64,000 nt of DNA from Bacteroidota bacterium (lineage in GTDB: Bacteria; Bacteroidota; Bacteroidia; Bacteroidales; Cfx3-03). A program made the translations under genes and the position numbers. Positions 1 through 9,222 of this stretch are shown here, one piece after another. Below the pieces are notes generated by a model. It ran no database searches and was not told the DNA's origin. It saw nothing but the letters and a program-made list of their open reading frames with translations. Location of the stretch: the NCBI GenBank assembly GCA_013390605.1, contig JACAUB010000001.1, positions 1,212,233 to 1,276,232 of the forward strand, in the 5' to 3' direction. The first letter of the stretch is position 1. Each line of letters begins with the position of its first letter.

Positions 1-872
1 TTAATATCAATCAAGCCTAATAATTTATATCCTTCCGGGCATTCAGCCAGATCTTTATATTGATCTGTAGCTAACCATGGACCCATATGTCCGAGTGAAT
101 TTTGGTTTGGAACTAACTCAATAAAGCGGTCTTTGCAATAGGTATCTAATTTTCTGATTTCTTCAGGAGTTAATGGCGTTTCTGTTTTCTCCCATAAATC
201 CTTAAATGAGGGATATCCAAAAGAAAAACCCTCAATATAAAGTTGTAACTGATTATACTTTAAATCGGCAAGGAAGTCTACTATGCCATAAAGAGTCTCG
301 AGAGTGGGTATTTTACCTCTGCTAATATCTAACATGGCTCCTCTGGTTGCAAGGTCAGGGTTGTCTTCAATATCTACACAAGGTAATAGATTATTAGACT
401 GTATTGCTATTTGCTTCAGTGTAGTGAGCGCATAAAACAAACCCTGATCGTCTCCATACTCAATATGGATCTGAGCAGGCTGTATTTGTAAATGATATGC
501 TTGTGGTTTAAGCTCCTTTGTCTTGATGAATTTTATTGTCCCTGATATGTTTACAATTCCCGTTAAATGTAAATGATGTTGGAATATTTTGTTTATGGTT
601 ATAACTGCTTCTTTGGGAGCGCTAAATTTAATAGGATTTGTGAACGTAAAATGACCTGTTGTCCATTCCATCTTTTTAGGAACAGGTAATAGAATAGGTT
701 TATCAGAAGTCAGCATCGTTTTTGTATTTTGAGGAATATTAGATACATCAGCAGATAGAGGTGTTTCTTTATAAATTGATTGGTAATAAAAAAGCAATCC
801 TATACATGTAAAAATAATTAAACCAAGAATTCCTAAAAAGAGATATCTCAAAATCTTCAAATGCTTTTTCAT
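1..872 (-). CDS. Family 20 beta-N-acetylhexosaminidase, 5' part (runs off left edge)
   Basis: About 290 N-terminal codons are visible; the rest lies beyond the left edge. The start at 872 begins MKKHLKILRYLF and leads into one hydrophobic segment (residues 8-28), so the protein is anchored in or exported across the inner membrane. Residues 60-160 look like the small alpha/beta domain that precedes GH20 catalytic domains, ending in a YALTTLKQI stretch. The barrel then opens with RGAMLDISRGK, the GH20 entry motif (normally RG-MLDVSR). Family members remove terminal GlcNAc or GalNAc from glycans and chitooligosaccharides. The catalytic Asp-Glu pair is not in view, so activity cannot be judged. 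No lipobox is seen. Confidence 0.8.
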   Translation of the reverse strand, partial: MKKHLKILRYLFLGILGLIIFTCIGLLFYYQSIYKETPLSADVSNIPQNTKTMLTSDKPILLPVPKKMEWTTGHFTFTNPIKFSAPKEAVITINKIFQHHLHLTGIVNISGTIKFIKTKELKPQAYHLQIQPAQIHIEYGDDQGLFYALTTLKQIAIQSNNLLPCVDIEDNPDLATRGAMLDISRGKIPTLETLYGIVDFLADLKYNQLQLYIEGFSFGYPSFKDLWEKTETPLTPEEIRKLDTYCKDRFIELVPNQNSLGHMGPWLATDQYKDLAECPEGYKLLGLIDI

Positions 873-979
873 GACAGTTTTATGTTTATAATCAATTGTT
901 ATTTTACATGCTATAATTAGAATTGGAAATTATTTAGCATATAAATAAGCCATCTTTTATTTGAAATACGTCACAATGA

Positions 980-3208
980 CTAATTAAAATGCTTTTTTAT
1001 TACATCAATTAACGAAGCTTGTTTAATCGGTTTTGAAATATAATCATTGCATCCTGCGGCTATTGCCAATTCACGTTCGCCAGACAGGACAAAAGCTGTT
1101 TGAGCGATAATAATGACATGCTTGTTGAATTTTCGAATACCTCTAGTTGCTTCATATCCATTCATCTCTGGCATTTGAATATCCATTAATATTAAATCAA
1201 TATCAGGATGTTGAAGACATGTGTTAACCGCTTCCGATCCATTTTTTGCTACTAATACTTCATTATCTTTTTTTACTATTTCATTTAGTAATATTTCAGA
1301 TGATTCATCATCTTCTGCAATTAATATCTTAAGATGCTTACTTAATCTTTGATCGTTATCTGTATTTCGAGAAATAATATTTGTGATTTTTTCTGGCGTT
1401 TTATTGCTATAAGGGATGGTAAAATAAAATGTTGATCCTTTTCCTTCCTGGCTTTCTAACCAAATCTTACCACCAAGCATCTCTACATATGATTTGGTAA
1501 TCGACAGGCCTAAACCGGCACCCTGATAAGCTCTTTTATCGATAATATCAGCTTGTACAAAGCGTTGAAAGATAGCTTCCTGCCTTTCAAAAGGAATTCC
1601 AATGCCTGTATCTTTAACGAAAAACATTAGTTCAGCGGACTTGGTAATATTTGTAGCCAGGGGAATATTGTACCCGAATTCAATAATACCTTTATCGCTA
1701 TATTTAATTGCATTCTTAACCAGATTTGTCAGAATTGCATAGATCTTTTCATGATCAGTATTAACAATGGCATCCTTTTCTGGCAAACCATTATAAAAGA
1801 AAAGTTGCATTCCTTTTTTTTCAACCTCAGGCTTAAAAAAGGTATATATATATTCAATTAGCTCGTTTACATTCGTTTCTGAAATAGAAATATCCATTTG
1901 CCCTGATTCTATTTTCGAAATATCAATAATATCATTGATAATGTTGAGCATGCGGTTGCCACTTTTTTCAATAATTTGTATAAATTGTTGTTGTTTCTCT
2001 CCAGTCAAATCCGGTTCTTTAAGTAATCCGGCAAAGCCAAGAATGCCATTCATAGGAGTTCTTATTTCATGACTCATATTAGCTAGAAAAGCAGATTTTA
2101 AACGATCACTCTCTTCGGCTCTCTCTTTAGCTTTTATTAATTCAATGTTACTTTGATTAAGTTCTTCATTTATTTGCTGATACTCTTCGTTTATTTGTTG
2201 ATATTCTTCATTTTTTGCATTTAGATCTAGCTCATACTTTCTACGTTCAGTGATATTTACTCCCATACAAGCGAGCCCGGAAATATTTTTCTTTTCATCA
2301 TGTAAAATGGTGAAGTACCATGAGATAAAAATCGGATCTCCATTTTTAGAAAGTATTTCATTTTCTATCTGCTCAAAATAATACTCATCGGGTAAGTTCT
2401 TTTCGAAAATATTTTTTATATCATTTCTTATACCTTGAGGCAAAAGTATCTCAAACCAATTTTTATGTGAAATCTCTTCTTCTGAATAGTTGGTTATTTC
2501 TAGTAGATATTTATTATAGAATATGATTTTCTCTGAAATATCAAGTATGATTGATACAATACTACCACTTTTAAGAACCTGACTAAATCGTAGTTCCATT
2601 TCATATAACTTTTCTTTAGTTAGCCTGTTTTGAAAATTATTCGATTGTCTTAATAATAAAACGCCCAGAAGCATTGTGGCTGGTGAATAAATCAATAGTA
2701 ATGGTAATACTATGGATTTCATCGTTGGTAGAATTAAAGCCAATGGTAATAATACGGTACAACCTAACATCACAAGATGAACAATTAGTCCCAAAGCAAT
2801 TAATTCAGTGTGTGCTTTTCTTTGGCGCCACGAAGGCCTAAATTGTCTCCATAATACTCCTATTGTTCCTGAAGAAACGATAACTGCTAGTCCCATCCAT
2901 ATTCCTCCACCTCCCATTATTATTCGCAAAGTACTGGTCGATAGTATTGCCATAATTGTAGGAATTGGGCCAAAAAACAAGCCAGAAATGGTAAGCATAA
3001 TCGAACGAGCATCAAAAGTAACCCCCAGCGTTGGTGTCCATGGGGTAAGCATTAGTATAATTCCAATTATGCTTAAAACTAATCCTGTTATGAGTTTTGT
3101 TCCAAGATTTTTAGATTTTTCATGTTTTAGCCAAAAGTTTTCATAAAACATTGCAAAAGCAAGCAATATTGCTACATTTTGTACTAAATCAATTATAGAA
3201 TTCTTCAT
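980..3208 (-). CDS. Hybrid sensor histidine kinase with LytS-type membrane sensor
   Basis: 742 residues. Residues 1-190 hold about six hydrophobic helices of the 5TM-5TMR_LYT type, including the GVTFDARS and FGPIPTI stretches typical of LytS-like receptors. A PAS domain follows (about 205-330), then a coiled linker with a duplicated EEYQQIN unit. The dimerisation/phosphoacceptor box is [12 protein letters not shown] with His380. The ATPase domain follows (about 475-605; N box [11 protein letters not shown] boxes DTGIGIP and GAGLGLSI). The C-terminal receiver has acceptor Asp676 in LILMDIQMP. No DNA-binding output domain is present, so the phosphoryl group probably passes to an unlinked partner or the receiver acts internally. 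It is transcribed alone. The ligand is unknown. Confidence 0.9.
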   Translation of the reverse strand: MKNSIIDLVQNVAILLAFAMFYENFWLKHEKSKNLGTKLITGLVLSIIGIILMLTPWTPTLGVTFDARSIMLTISGLFFGPIPTIMAILSTSTLRIIMGGGGIWMGLAVIVSSGTIGVLWRQFRPSWRQRKAHTELIALGLIVHLVMLGCTVLLPLALILPTMKSIVLPLLLIYSPATMLLGVLLLRQSNNFQNRLTKEKLYEMELRFSQVLKSGSIVSIILDISEKIIFYNKYLLEITNYSEEEISHKNWFEILLPQGIRNDIKNIFEKNLPDEYYFEQIENEILSKNGDPIFISWYFTILHDEKKNISGLACMGVNITERRKYELDLNAKNEEYQQINEEYQQINEELNQSNIELIKAKERAEESDRLKSAFLANMSHEIRTPMNGILGFAGLLKEPDLTGEKQQQFIQIIEKSGNRMLNIINDIIDISKIESGQMDISISETNVNELIEYIYTFFKPEVEKKGMQLFFYNGLPEKDAIVNTDHEKIYAILTNLVKNAIKYSDKGIIEFGYNIPLATNITKSAELMFFVKDTGIGIPFERQEAIFQRFVQADIIDKRAYQGAGLGLSITKSYVEMLGGKIWLESQEGKGSTFYFTIPYSNKTPEKITNIISRNTDNDQRLSKHLKILIAEDDESSEILLNEIVKKDNEVLVAKNGSEAVNTCLQHPDIDLILMDIQMPEMNGYEATRGIRKFNKHVIIIAQTAFVLSGERELAIAAGCNDYISKPIKQASLIDVIKKHFN

Positions 3209-3749
3209 TATATTGACTTTATGGCTAATTTAGAATGAGTGATCTCATATTACAAATTCAATGATATTTCCGGTAGTTTTCTTTATTATTATAACGATTC
3301 TTCTTGCAAAAAAATCTTTTCCATTATTATGTCTTTTTCTGACATTTTAATAAGTTTAAGTTATTATATCCTTGATTTCTTTATGATGATTGCTTTGTAA
3401 AGGTCAAAAAAATATTTCAAGAAAACAATCAAATTTATACAACTATATGAGCCCTTATATCCTGTATTCATTATCAGTTATTTTTTATTTTGGTTTAATT
3501 TAGAGTCTAGTCGAGTTTAGTACATCTGACAATGTAATAGTGTATAGCGCGTGTATTCTATTCTTTTGCAAAACGTCCAGGCTGAAAAGTGAATATTTGA
3601 ATAATTTTTGCGGCTATTCTATTTGATATAAGAAAATAAGCAATTGACTTACTGTTTTATTTTTTGTAATTTTAATCATCTTATTTGCTATTTTAGCAAT
3701 AAGATCGAAATAAGGTTATTAATTTTTTTTATCTTAAAAACATTTTCTC
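3209..3749. other. Intergenic region, 541 bp, no gene seen
   Basis: AT-rich spacer between divergently transcribed genes (the kinase on minus, a small membrane protein on plus). All three frames of both strands are interrupted by stops. No tRNA, strong hairpin or clear TAnnTTTG element was found. Promoters for both flanking genes should lie here but cannot be placed. Confidence 0.6.
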
Positions 3750-4163
3750 ATGGAAAAATCAAATCGTTTTACGCACATTTACGGATATTTGGTTTGTTTA
3801 GTAACTGTAATTACATTTTTAATTTGTGTAACGAGTCTTGTTGACGCAGTCATTGACAAAACGGATCCACTCCATTCCGCCTTTGGTAGCTATAATTCTC
3901 CAGATCTAACTAGTTTTGAGACGTACAAACTTGATCTGATGAAAACAATTCAGCAGAAAGATAGTAATCAAAAAAATATTTTACCTGACGATCAGATCTT
4001 ACGAAAGGTCTATGAAGCTGCAAAACAAGGCAAAATAGATAAAGTATTATTTAATTCTAATAAAACTATTATCGTTTCCAGTTTGATTATATTGATCTGC
4101 TTTGTACTATTCTTAACCCATTGGCGACTCGCACGAAAAAGTATTAAACAAGCTAATTTATAA
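3750..4163 (+). CDS. Small two-helix membrane protein, unknown function
   Basis: 137 residues, not recognised as a known family. It has a short cytoplasmic start (MEKSNRFTHIYGY), a hydrophobic helix at about 14-32, a polar loop of roughly 75 residues (35-105) and a second helix at about 106-124, followed by a basic tail (RLARKSIKQ). This predicts both termini in the cytoplasm and the loop in the periplasm. The start ATG at 3750 is the first in frame with a full N-terminal helix. It stands alone between two signalling genes. Nothing in the sequence links it to them except position. Confidence 0.6.
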   Translation: MEKSNRFTHIYGYLVCLVTVITFLICVTSLVDAVIDKTDPLHSAFGSYNSPDLTSFETYKLDLMKTIQQKDSNQKNILPDDQILRKVYEAAKQGKIDKVLFNSNKTIIVSSLIILICFVLFLTHWRLARKSIKQANL

Positions 4164-4479
4164 AATAGGATAATCTGAACTGCTGATTTATGATTTGTAT
4201 GTTGAGTGCTTTTTCTAATATCAATTGTATCGTTTTTTTATGATACAGAAAATATAAACTACTTGTGCAAATGAGTGAATGATTTGTAAATAAATGTCTG
4301 GACTAAATGAAAATTGAACTGTGCATAAAATGATATGGTGAAAATTGGTGTTTCAATTTGAAAATGCAAACTTAATTTTGAATTGGAAGATGTGATAGAA
4401 AGATTAATTGGTTAGCTGATTGATTTTTAAATGTTGTAGTTGTTTGATATTTAATCTATTAATTAAATTAAAGTGTGCA
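4164..4479. other. Intergenic region, 316 bp, no gene seen
   Basis: AT-rich spacer between the small membrane protein and the FIST kinase, both on plus. It contains short T-runs and no convincing promoter, hairpin or coding potential. An in-frame extension of the FIST kinase reading frame reaches back to 4420 but is AT-rich and lacks a good start. Confidence 0.5.
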
Positions 4480-6441
4480 ATGAAACAACTTAATTATAAC
4501 ATACCTAGCATCGATGATTTAAATGAGATATTGCAATCTAAAGAATTAACTTCCTTTTGTGGTTTCAAATCTCTTTTAGTTCAAATATTCTCCGCTAAAA
4601 ACGAAAGAGAATGGTATCAATCGTTAGGCCATGCAATCCGAAATGTTTTTTCTTCTGCAGTTATTATAGGGGCTTCTTCTGTTGGTGAGATTAATGAAGG
4701 TAAAATAATTACAAATTCAACAGTGATTTTATTTTCTTTCTTTGAAAACGCAACACTGAATATTTTTTCATACGATTGTTTACCCGGTAATGAGGAAAGC
4801 ATAGGAAAAACAGTGATTGGGAATATCAAATCTTTGAATACTAATGTTAGAGGCCTACTTCTACTTTCAACACCCACTACAAGTGATTCCGGAAAATTAT
4901 TTAATAGCATTACTGATTGTGATTTGACATTTCCTGTTTTTGGTGGTGGGGCGGGTGATTATGCGAATGAACGGAAATCACTCATCTTTGATGGGCAACG
5001 TTGTTTTGAGCAAGGTGCTATAGCTGTTGCTTTTTCCGGAAATGATCTTTACATTGAGCCGCGCACCTATCTAGGTTGGTTTCCAATGAGTAAAGAAATG
5101 ACCATAACCGAAGTTGGTAATATGTCTGTTAAAACAATTGATGGTAATTCGGCATTTTCAGTTTATGAGAAATATTTAGGTATTAAAGCTGATAATAATT
5201 TTTTTCGAAATTGTCTTGAGTTTCCATTTCTCATTAATAGAAAGGGTCAATCAATTGCAAGAGTACCTTTTTTTGTTAATGAAAAAGATGGTTCTATCCA
5301 GCTGGTTGCTGATATGAAAGCGGGAGAAACCTTTAGAATTGGATATGGAGATCCTAAAATGATTTTAGCTGAATCAATTCATATTCAAAATCAAATGCAA
5401 GTTTTTAAGCCTGAAGCCATTTTTCTGTATACATGTATTTGTCGACGATTTCTGATGCAACAAGAAATAGATCGTGAGACAGAGCCATTTAATAAAATAG
5501 CCCCGACTGCTGGGTTTTATACTTTTGGTGAGTTTTTTGCGGACAAAAACTTCAGTTCTTTGCTTAATTCAACAATGGTAGCTGTAGGATTTCGTGAAGG
5601 TGCTGCAGTTAAAGAAGGGGTAAATGAAGAGTTGAACCCATCTGGAAATGTTAAAATAGATTCAGACCCATATACAAATCAGCATACTAGAATAATCTCC
5701 CGTTTGTTATATTTTATTAATGCAATAATAAAGGAACTTGAAGAACAGAATCAATTACTGTTATTGCTAGATGAGCAAAAAAATGAGTTTCTAGGTATAG
5801 CCGCTCACGATTTGAGAAATCCATTAGGTATTATTCAGGGTTTTGCTGATTTACTAAATGAAGAAATAGGGGATGAGTTTAAAGTATATACAGGAACTAT
5901 AACAAGAGTAAGTTCTGAGATGCTTAATTTATTAAATGATTTTTTAGATATTTCTAAAATTGAGGCTGGAAAGTTAGACCTGAAAAAAGAAAGAATAGAC
6001 TATTTCTCATTTATCAAACATAACATAATGATGAATGGGTTTATGGCTCAAAACAAAAAAATAAATATTATCAGTGAGTTTGAAATGGCTGATCAAATTC
6101 TTTCTATTGATGGAGGGAAAATAGATCAGGTATTGAATAATCTTATTAGTAACGCTGTAAAATATTCATATCCAGATACTACTGTTGTTGTAAAAGTGTT
6201 TAGAGAAAAAAATCAAATCGTTACACAAGTTATCGATCATGGGCTAGGTATACCCGAGAATGAAATTGATGGAATTTTTAATCCTTTTAAGAAGACGAGT
6301 GTTCGCCCTACTGGTGGAGAAAATAGTCATGGTTTGGGTCTGGCAATCGTTAAAAAAATTATTGAAGGCCACAATGGTGAGGTAGGTGTTACCAGTGAAT
6401 TAGGAAAGGGTTCTGTCTTCTACTTTACTTTGCCTATATGA
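4480..6441 (+). CDS. FIST-domain sensor histidine kinase (fusion)
   Basis: 653 residues from the ATG at 4480 (MKQLNYNIPS); an upstream extension to 4420 lacks conserved sequence and was discarded. Residues 30-230 match the FIST N domain (IGASSVGEI, GGGAGDYANERK) and about 235-400 the FIST C domain (TAGFYTFGEF). A helical linker leads to a HisKA box with acceptor His443 (GIAAHDLRNPLG) and an ATPase domain (NNLISNAVKYS, DHGLGIP, SHGLGLAIV). There is no membrane segment, so it is a soluble cytosolic kinase. FIST domains are small-molecule sensors; in NosP-type proteins they bind heme and nitric oxide. No receiver is fused and no response regulator lies next door, so the partner is elsewhere. Compare the separate FIST protein and kinase at 51262-56953. 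Confidence 0.9.
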   Translation: MKQLNYNIPSIDDLNEILQSKELTSFCGFKSLLVQIFSAKNEREWYQSLGHAIRNVFSSAVIIGASSVGEINEGKIITNSTVILFSFFENATLNIFSYDCLPGNEESIGKTVIGNIKSLNTNVRGLLLLSTPTTSDSGKLFNSITDCDLTFPVFGGGAGDYANERKSLIFDGQRCFEQGAIAVAFSGNDLYIEPRTYLGWFPMSKEMTITEVGNMSVKTIDGNSAFSVYEKYLGIKADNNFFRNCLEFPFLINRKGQSIARVPFFVNEKDGSIQLVADMKAGETFRIGYGDPKMILAESIHIQNQMQVFKPEAIFLYTCICRRFLMQQEIDRETEPFNKIAPTAGFYTFGEFFADKNFSSLLNSTMVAVGFREGAAVKEGVNEELNPSGNVKIDSDPYTNQHTRIISRLLYFINAIIKELEEQNQLLLLLDEQKNEFLGIAAHDLRNPLGIIQGFADLLNEEIGDEFKVYTGTITRVSSEMLNLLNDFLDISKIEAGKLDLKKERIDYFSFIKHNIMMNGFMAQNKKINIISEFEMADQILSIDGGKIDQVLNNLISNAVKYSYPDTTVVVKVFREKNQIVTQVIDHGLGIPENEIDGIFNPFKKTSVRPTGGENSHGLGLAIVKKIIEGHNGEVGVTSELGKGSVFYFTLPI

Positions 6442-6443
6442 AA

Positions 6444-6468
6444 AAAGCCATTCTAAAAGAATGGCTTT
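6444..6468 (-). terminator. Rho-independent terminator for tRNA-Lys
   Basis: Perfect 11-bp stem (AAAGCCATTCT / AGAATGGCTTT) with a 3-nt loop. Read on the minus strand it is followed by six T residues, so it terminates the tRNA-Lys transcript. It may also stop the plus-strand FIST kinase mRNA, whose stop codon is 3 nt away. Confidence 0.85.
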
Positions 6469-6469
6469 G

Positions 6470-6542
6470 TGATCCGCCTGGGATTCGAACCCAGGACCCC
6501 ATCCTTAAAAGGGATGTGCTCTACCTGCTGAGCTAGCGAATC
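6470..6542 (-). tRNA. tRNA-Lys (anticodon TTT)
   Basis: A 73-nt cloverleaf on the minus strand. The acceptor stem is GATTCGC/GCGGATC with one G-U pair. The anticodon stem is CATCC/GGATG around loop CTTTTAA, giving anticodon TTT. The T arm contains GGTTCGAATCC. The discriminator base is A, and the 3' CCA is not encoded. Confidence 0.96.
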
Positions 6543-6558
6543 ATCGTGTTTGATTTTG

Positions 6559-6588
6559 CAAAGGTATGAATTCTTTTGAAACTTCCAA
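6559..6588 (-). promoter_or_regulatory. Promoter of tRNA-Lys (TTG-N19-TACCTTTG)
   Basis: On the minus strand, TTG (6586-6588) is followed after 19 bases by TACCTTTG (6559-6566). This is a canonical Bacteroidota -33/-7 promoter. It places the start near 6552, about 10 nt before the mature tRNA 5' end. Confidence 0.8.
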
Positions 6589-6695
6589 ATCTAAAGCCTC
6601 CAAATTTGCATTATTTCTTAAAATCTATTGAATTTGAATAGATTGGCATATTAGATTTATTTTGCGAATATGTTATGTAATCTCAGAAATTAATT

Positions 6696-7304
6696 TTAAA
6701 TAATTCCTTTTCCCTGACGAATGATTTCTATTTCGTCTGATGTGCAATCTAGTATGGTAGAAGGTTCAATACCTCCATAACCCCCATCGATAACAATATC
6801 AACCAAATTTCGGAATTTCTCATAAATCAACTCGGGGTCTGTACTATATTCAATAGAGTCGTCTTCCTCATGAACAGACGTACTTATAATTGGATGACCC
6901 AATAAACGAACTATGTCGGTGATTATTTTATTGTCGGGAACACGAATACCAACTGTTTTTTTCTTCCCATGGATGATCTTCGGAACGTTGTTACTCGCCT
7001 CTAGTAAAAATGTAAAGGGGCCGGGCAACTTTGCCTTCATCAACTTAAAGATATTGTTGGGGATAGGTTTGGCAAACTGAGATAATGAGCTTAGATCGTG
7101 ACAAATAAATGAGAATGTTGCTTTGTCTTTATTGATTCCTTTGATTTGTGCAACTCTTTCTACTGCCTTTGATCTAAAGATATCACAACCAATACCATAG
7201 ATTGTATCGGTTGGATAGATGATTACACCGCCATCATTTAAACATTCTACAACTTGTTGTATAAGTCGATCTGATGGATTATCAGGATGAATGTGTAATA
7301 ACAT
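6696..7304 (-). CDS. yciO: YciO-type YrdC/Sua5-domain protein
   Basis: 202 residues forming one YrdC-like domain. The N-terminus LHIHPDNP, the core IIYPTDTIYGIGCD and the STS motif (PIISTSVH) resemble E. coli YciO more than TsaC, where this last motif is normally TSAN. TsaC/Sua5 enzymes make threonylcarbamoyl-AMP for the t6A modification of tRNA. YciO paralogs share the fold, but their role is less settled. There is no Sua5 C-terminal extension. It sits between tRNA-Lys and the SRP RNA on the same strand. t6A occurs at position 37 of tRNA-Lys(UUU), so the neighbourhood is suggestive but may be chance. Confidence 0.85.
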   Translation of the reverse strand: MLLHIHPDNPSDRLIQQVVECLNDGGVIIYPTDTIYGIGCDIFRSKAVERVAQIKGINKDKATFSFICHDLSSLSQFAKPIPNNIFKLMKAKLPGPFTFLLEASNNVPKIIHGKKKTVGIRVPDNKIITDIVRLLGHPIISTSVHEEDDSIEYSTDPELIYEKFRNLVDIVIDGGYGGIEPSTILDCTSDEIEIIRQGKGII

Positions 7305-7490
7305 AACCGGTTTGTTTGGAGCGTAAAATTAATACTTATTTAAAGACCAATTAGTTGAAAACTATCAACAATTTTCTTTTGTTATTAACTTTTTTAATGT
7401 GGTGATTATACCTGGCGGTTTCTTCTTTCGTTCGAAATAACGTGGAGAATTGGAATATGCAGAGAAGAATTTTGAGATTTTAAAGGGCAT

Positions 7491-7594
7491 AAAAAAAGGG
7501 TAAGCTACTTATATCGCACCGCTACAACCACTTACCCTTGCTACCTTCCGGTCCTGGGGGAGTTCAGCAGGAGCTGATCGTATAAGACTTACCC
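7491..7594 (-). ncRNA. ffs: Signal recognition particle RNA (small 4.5S type)
   Basis: The minus strand carries the universal SRP domain IV core CCAGGACCGGAAGGTAGCAA. The terminal helix pairs GGGTAAG at the 5' end with CTTACCC at the 3' end. The RNA is about 100 nt, ends in a run of seven T residues (7497-7491) and is preceded by a strong promoter. It is the RNA scaffold that binds Ffh and targets membrane proteins to the translocon. No Alu domain is present, as expected for this group. Confidence 0.95.
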
Positions 7595-7598
7595 TTTG

Positions 7599-7627
7599 CA
7601 AAGATACAAAAAAACCAATCACTCCAA
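7599..7627 (-). promoter_or_regulatory. Promoter of SRP RNA (TTG-N18-TATCTTTG)
   Basis: On the minus strand, TTG (7625-7627) is followed after 18 bases by TATCTTTG (7599-7606). The predicted start near 7592-7594 coincides with the first G of the SRP RNA terminal helix. Confidence 0.8.
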
Positions 7628-7668
7628 TAAAGTTTGGAAAAAAAATGGTTTTTTCCATTCATAGGCCT

Positions 7669-7676
7669 TATATTTG
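7669..7676 (+). promoter_or_regulatory. -7 element TATATTTG of the DUF4199 gene
   Basis: TATATTTG fits TAnnTTTG and puts transcription start near 7683. It overlaps an in-frame TTG at 7674, which therefore cannot be the translation start; the ATG at 7704 is used instead. No clear -33 TTG is visible. Confidence 0.6.
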
Positions 7677-7703
7677 CTAAACCAAACCGTTAAATCACCA
7701 ATT

Positions 7704-8267
7704 ATGAAAAATTTTCAAACAAACATGCTGTCGAATGCAGCGCTTTTTGGCCTCTATCTTGCCTTATCATCATTTATTTTGATGTTACTCTACTGGGTAC
7801 TTAATATTAATATGTTTTCCATCGGAATGTCGATGCTAAACTTATTTATTACGTTAGGCCTGGTGATTTTGTTCTTCTGGTTAAGTAATAAAACACTTCG
7901 AGATAAATATCTTGATGGAAGTTTAACTTATGGACAGGGTTTTATTAACTCATTAATTACTGGAATTGTTTCAGGTATTATTAGTTTGATCTTAACTTAC
8001 ATCTTTTATAAGTTCATCGCTCCTGATTATTTGGCTAAAATTGGAGAGAAAACGTTGGAAATGTTACAGAATAATCCAAATATTCCAGAAAATACGATGA
8101 AAGAGGTTGAGGCAAAGATGGCTGCTATGACACCTGAAAGCACTGTTATTAAAGCGATTCCTTATAGTCTAGGTTCTTCAATCGTGTTATCTTTAATCGT
8201 TTCTGCATTTACAAAGAAAAAACCAGATATCTTCGCAGCTGAAAATTCAACTGAAGAAGAAAACTAA
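7704..8267 (+). CDS. DUF4199 integral membrane protein
   Basis: 187 residues starting MKNFQTNMLS. Four hydrophobic helices lie at about 12-32, 38-58, 80-103 and 150-170. Between the third and fourth is a polar stretch rich in Glu, Met and Pro (KTLEMLQNNPNIPENTMKE). The layout and the LDGSLTYGQGF motif after helix 2 match DUF4199, a Bacteroidota family of unknown function. The stop is 4 nt before the glycosyltransferase start, so it probably heads the downstream envelope operon. A role in lipid-linked glycan handling is only an inference from position. Confidence 0.85.
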   Translation: MKNFQTNMLSNAALFGLYLALSSFILMLLYWVLNINMFSIGMSMLNLFITLGLVILFFWLSNKTLRDKYLDGSLTYGQGFINSLITGIVSGIISLILTYIFYKFIAPDYLAKIGEKTLEMLQNNPNIPENTMKEVEAKMAAMTPESTVIKAIPYSLGSSIVLSLIVSAFTKKKPDIFAAENSTEEEN

Positions 8268-8271
8268 AAAT

Positions 8272-9213
8272 ATGGATATTTCCGTTGTTGTTCCTCTCTA
8301 TAATGAGGTAGAATCACTGGAAGAACTGACCGCTTGGATTGCACGTGTAATGCAGACGGGCGGTTTCTCATACGAAGTCATCCTTGTGGATGATGGTAGT
8401 CGCGATGGGTCTTGGAATAAAATTGAAGAGCTCTCTTCCCGTAATCCGGTAATTAAAGGTGTAAAGTTTAGACGTAACTATGGTAAGTCAGCAGCGTTGA
8501 ATGTCGGATTTATTCAGGTTCAAGGTAATGTTGTTATTACGATGGATGCTGATTTGCAGGATAGTCCTGATGAAATTCCTGAGCTTTATGATATGATCAT
8601 GAATCAGGGTTTTGACTTGGTGTCAGGATGGAAGAAAAAGCGTTACGACCCGATAACCAAGACGATTCCGACTAAATTATATAATTGGGTTACCCGTAGA
8701 ATATCGGGAATTTATCTACACGATTTTAACTGTGGATTAAAGGCCTATCGCTTAGATGTAGTGAAGTGCATTGAAGTATATGGCGAAATGCACAGATATA
8801 TTCCGGCAATTGCTAAATGGGCAGGATTTGATAAAATTGGCGAAAAGGTAGTTCAACATCGTAAGCGTCAATTTGGCGTTACTAAGTTTGGAATGTCGCG
8901 TTTTATTAATGGTCCGCTCGATCTTATCTCTATTGCTTTTGTATCGCGTTTTGGTAAACGCCCGATGCATCTTTTCGGAATGCTTGGAAGTATTCTTTTT
9001 CTGGTTGGATTTAGTATTGCCGGATACTTATCCTATGAAAAGTTTTTTGAAGCAGCTTATAAAATGACTGATCGTCCATTATTCTACTTTGGGTTACTGA
9101 GCATGGTGATGGGAACGCAGCTCTTTGTGGCTGGATTTCTAGGAGAGCTGATCTCTAGAAATTCATCGGAGCGAAACAATTATTTAATTGAAAAGACCGT
9201 TGGCGATTTATAA
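8272..9213 (+). CDS. Family 2 glycosyltransferase, GtrB/DPM-like with C-terminal membrane helices
   Basis: 313 residues. The GT-A domain (about 1-225) opens with ISVVVPLYNE and holds the metal/nucleotide motif MDADLQD near residue 90. Two membrane helices follow (about 233-255 and 266-290). This is the build of GtrB/ArnC/dolichyl-phosphate-mannose-synthase relatives, which move a sugar from a nucleotide donor to undecaprenyl phosphate on the cytoplasmic face of the inner membrane. It lies in a tight plus-strand operon (gaps of 4 and 9 nt). The exact sugar cannot be read from sequence. Confidence 0.9.
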   Translation: MDISVVVPLYNEVESLEELTAWIARVMQTGGFSYEVILVDDGSRDGSWNKIEELSSRNPVIKGVKFRRNYGKSAALNVGFIQVQGNVVITMDADLQDSPDEIPELYDMIMNQGFDLVSGWKKKRYDPITKTIPTKLYNWVTRRISGIYLHDFNCGLKAYRLDVVKCIEVYGEMHRYIPAIAKWAGFDKIGEKVVQHRKRQFGVTKFGMSRFINGPLDLISIAFVSRFGKRPMHLFGMLGSILFLVGFSIAGYLSYEKFFEAAYKMTDRPLFYFGLLSMVMGTQLFVAGFLGELISRNSSERNNYLIEKTVGDL

Positions 9214-9222
9214 TCACACGGC

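Noticed and set aside
2808..3146. Plus-strand frame inside the LytS-type kinase gene
   Set aside because: Antisense shadow of hydrophobic helices with no start signal or motif.
4420..4479. Longer N-terminus for the FIST kinase
   Set aside because: The extension is AT-rich, starts from a non-ATG codon and has no family sequence; the ATG at 4480 fits better.
6696..7304. TsaC/Sua5 threonylcarbamoyl-AMP synthase as a firm call
   Set aside because: The STS motif and N-terminus are YciO-like, so the essential t6A role is not assumed.
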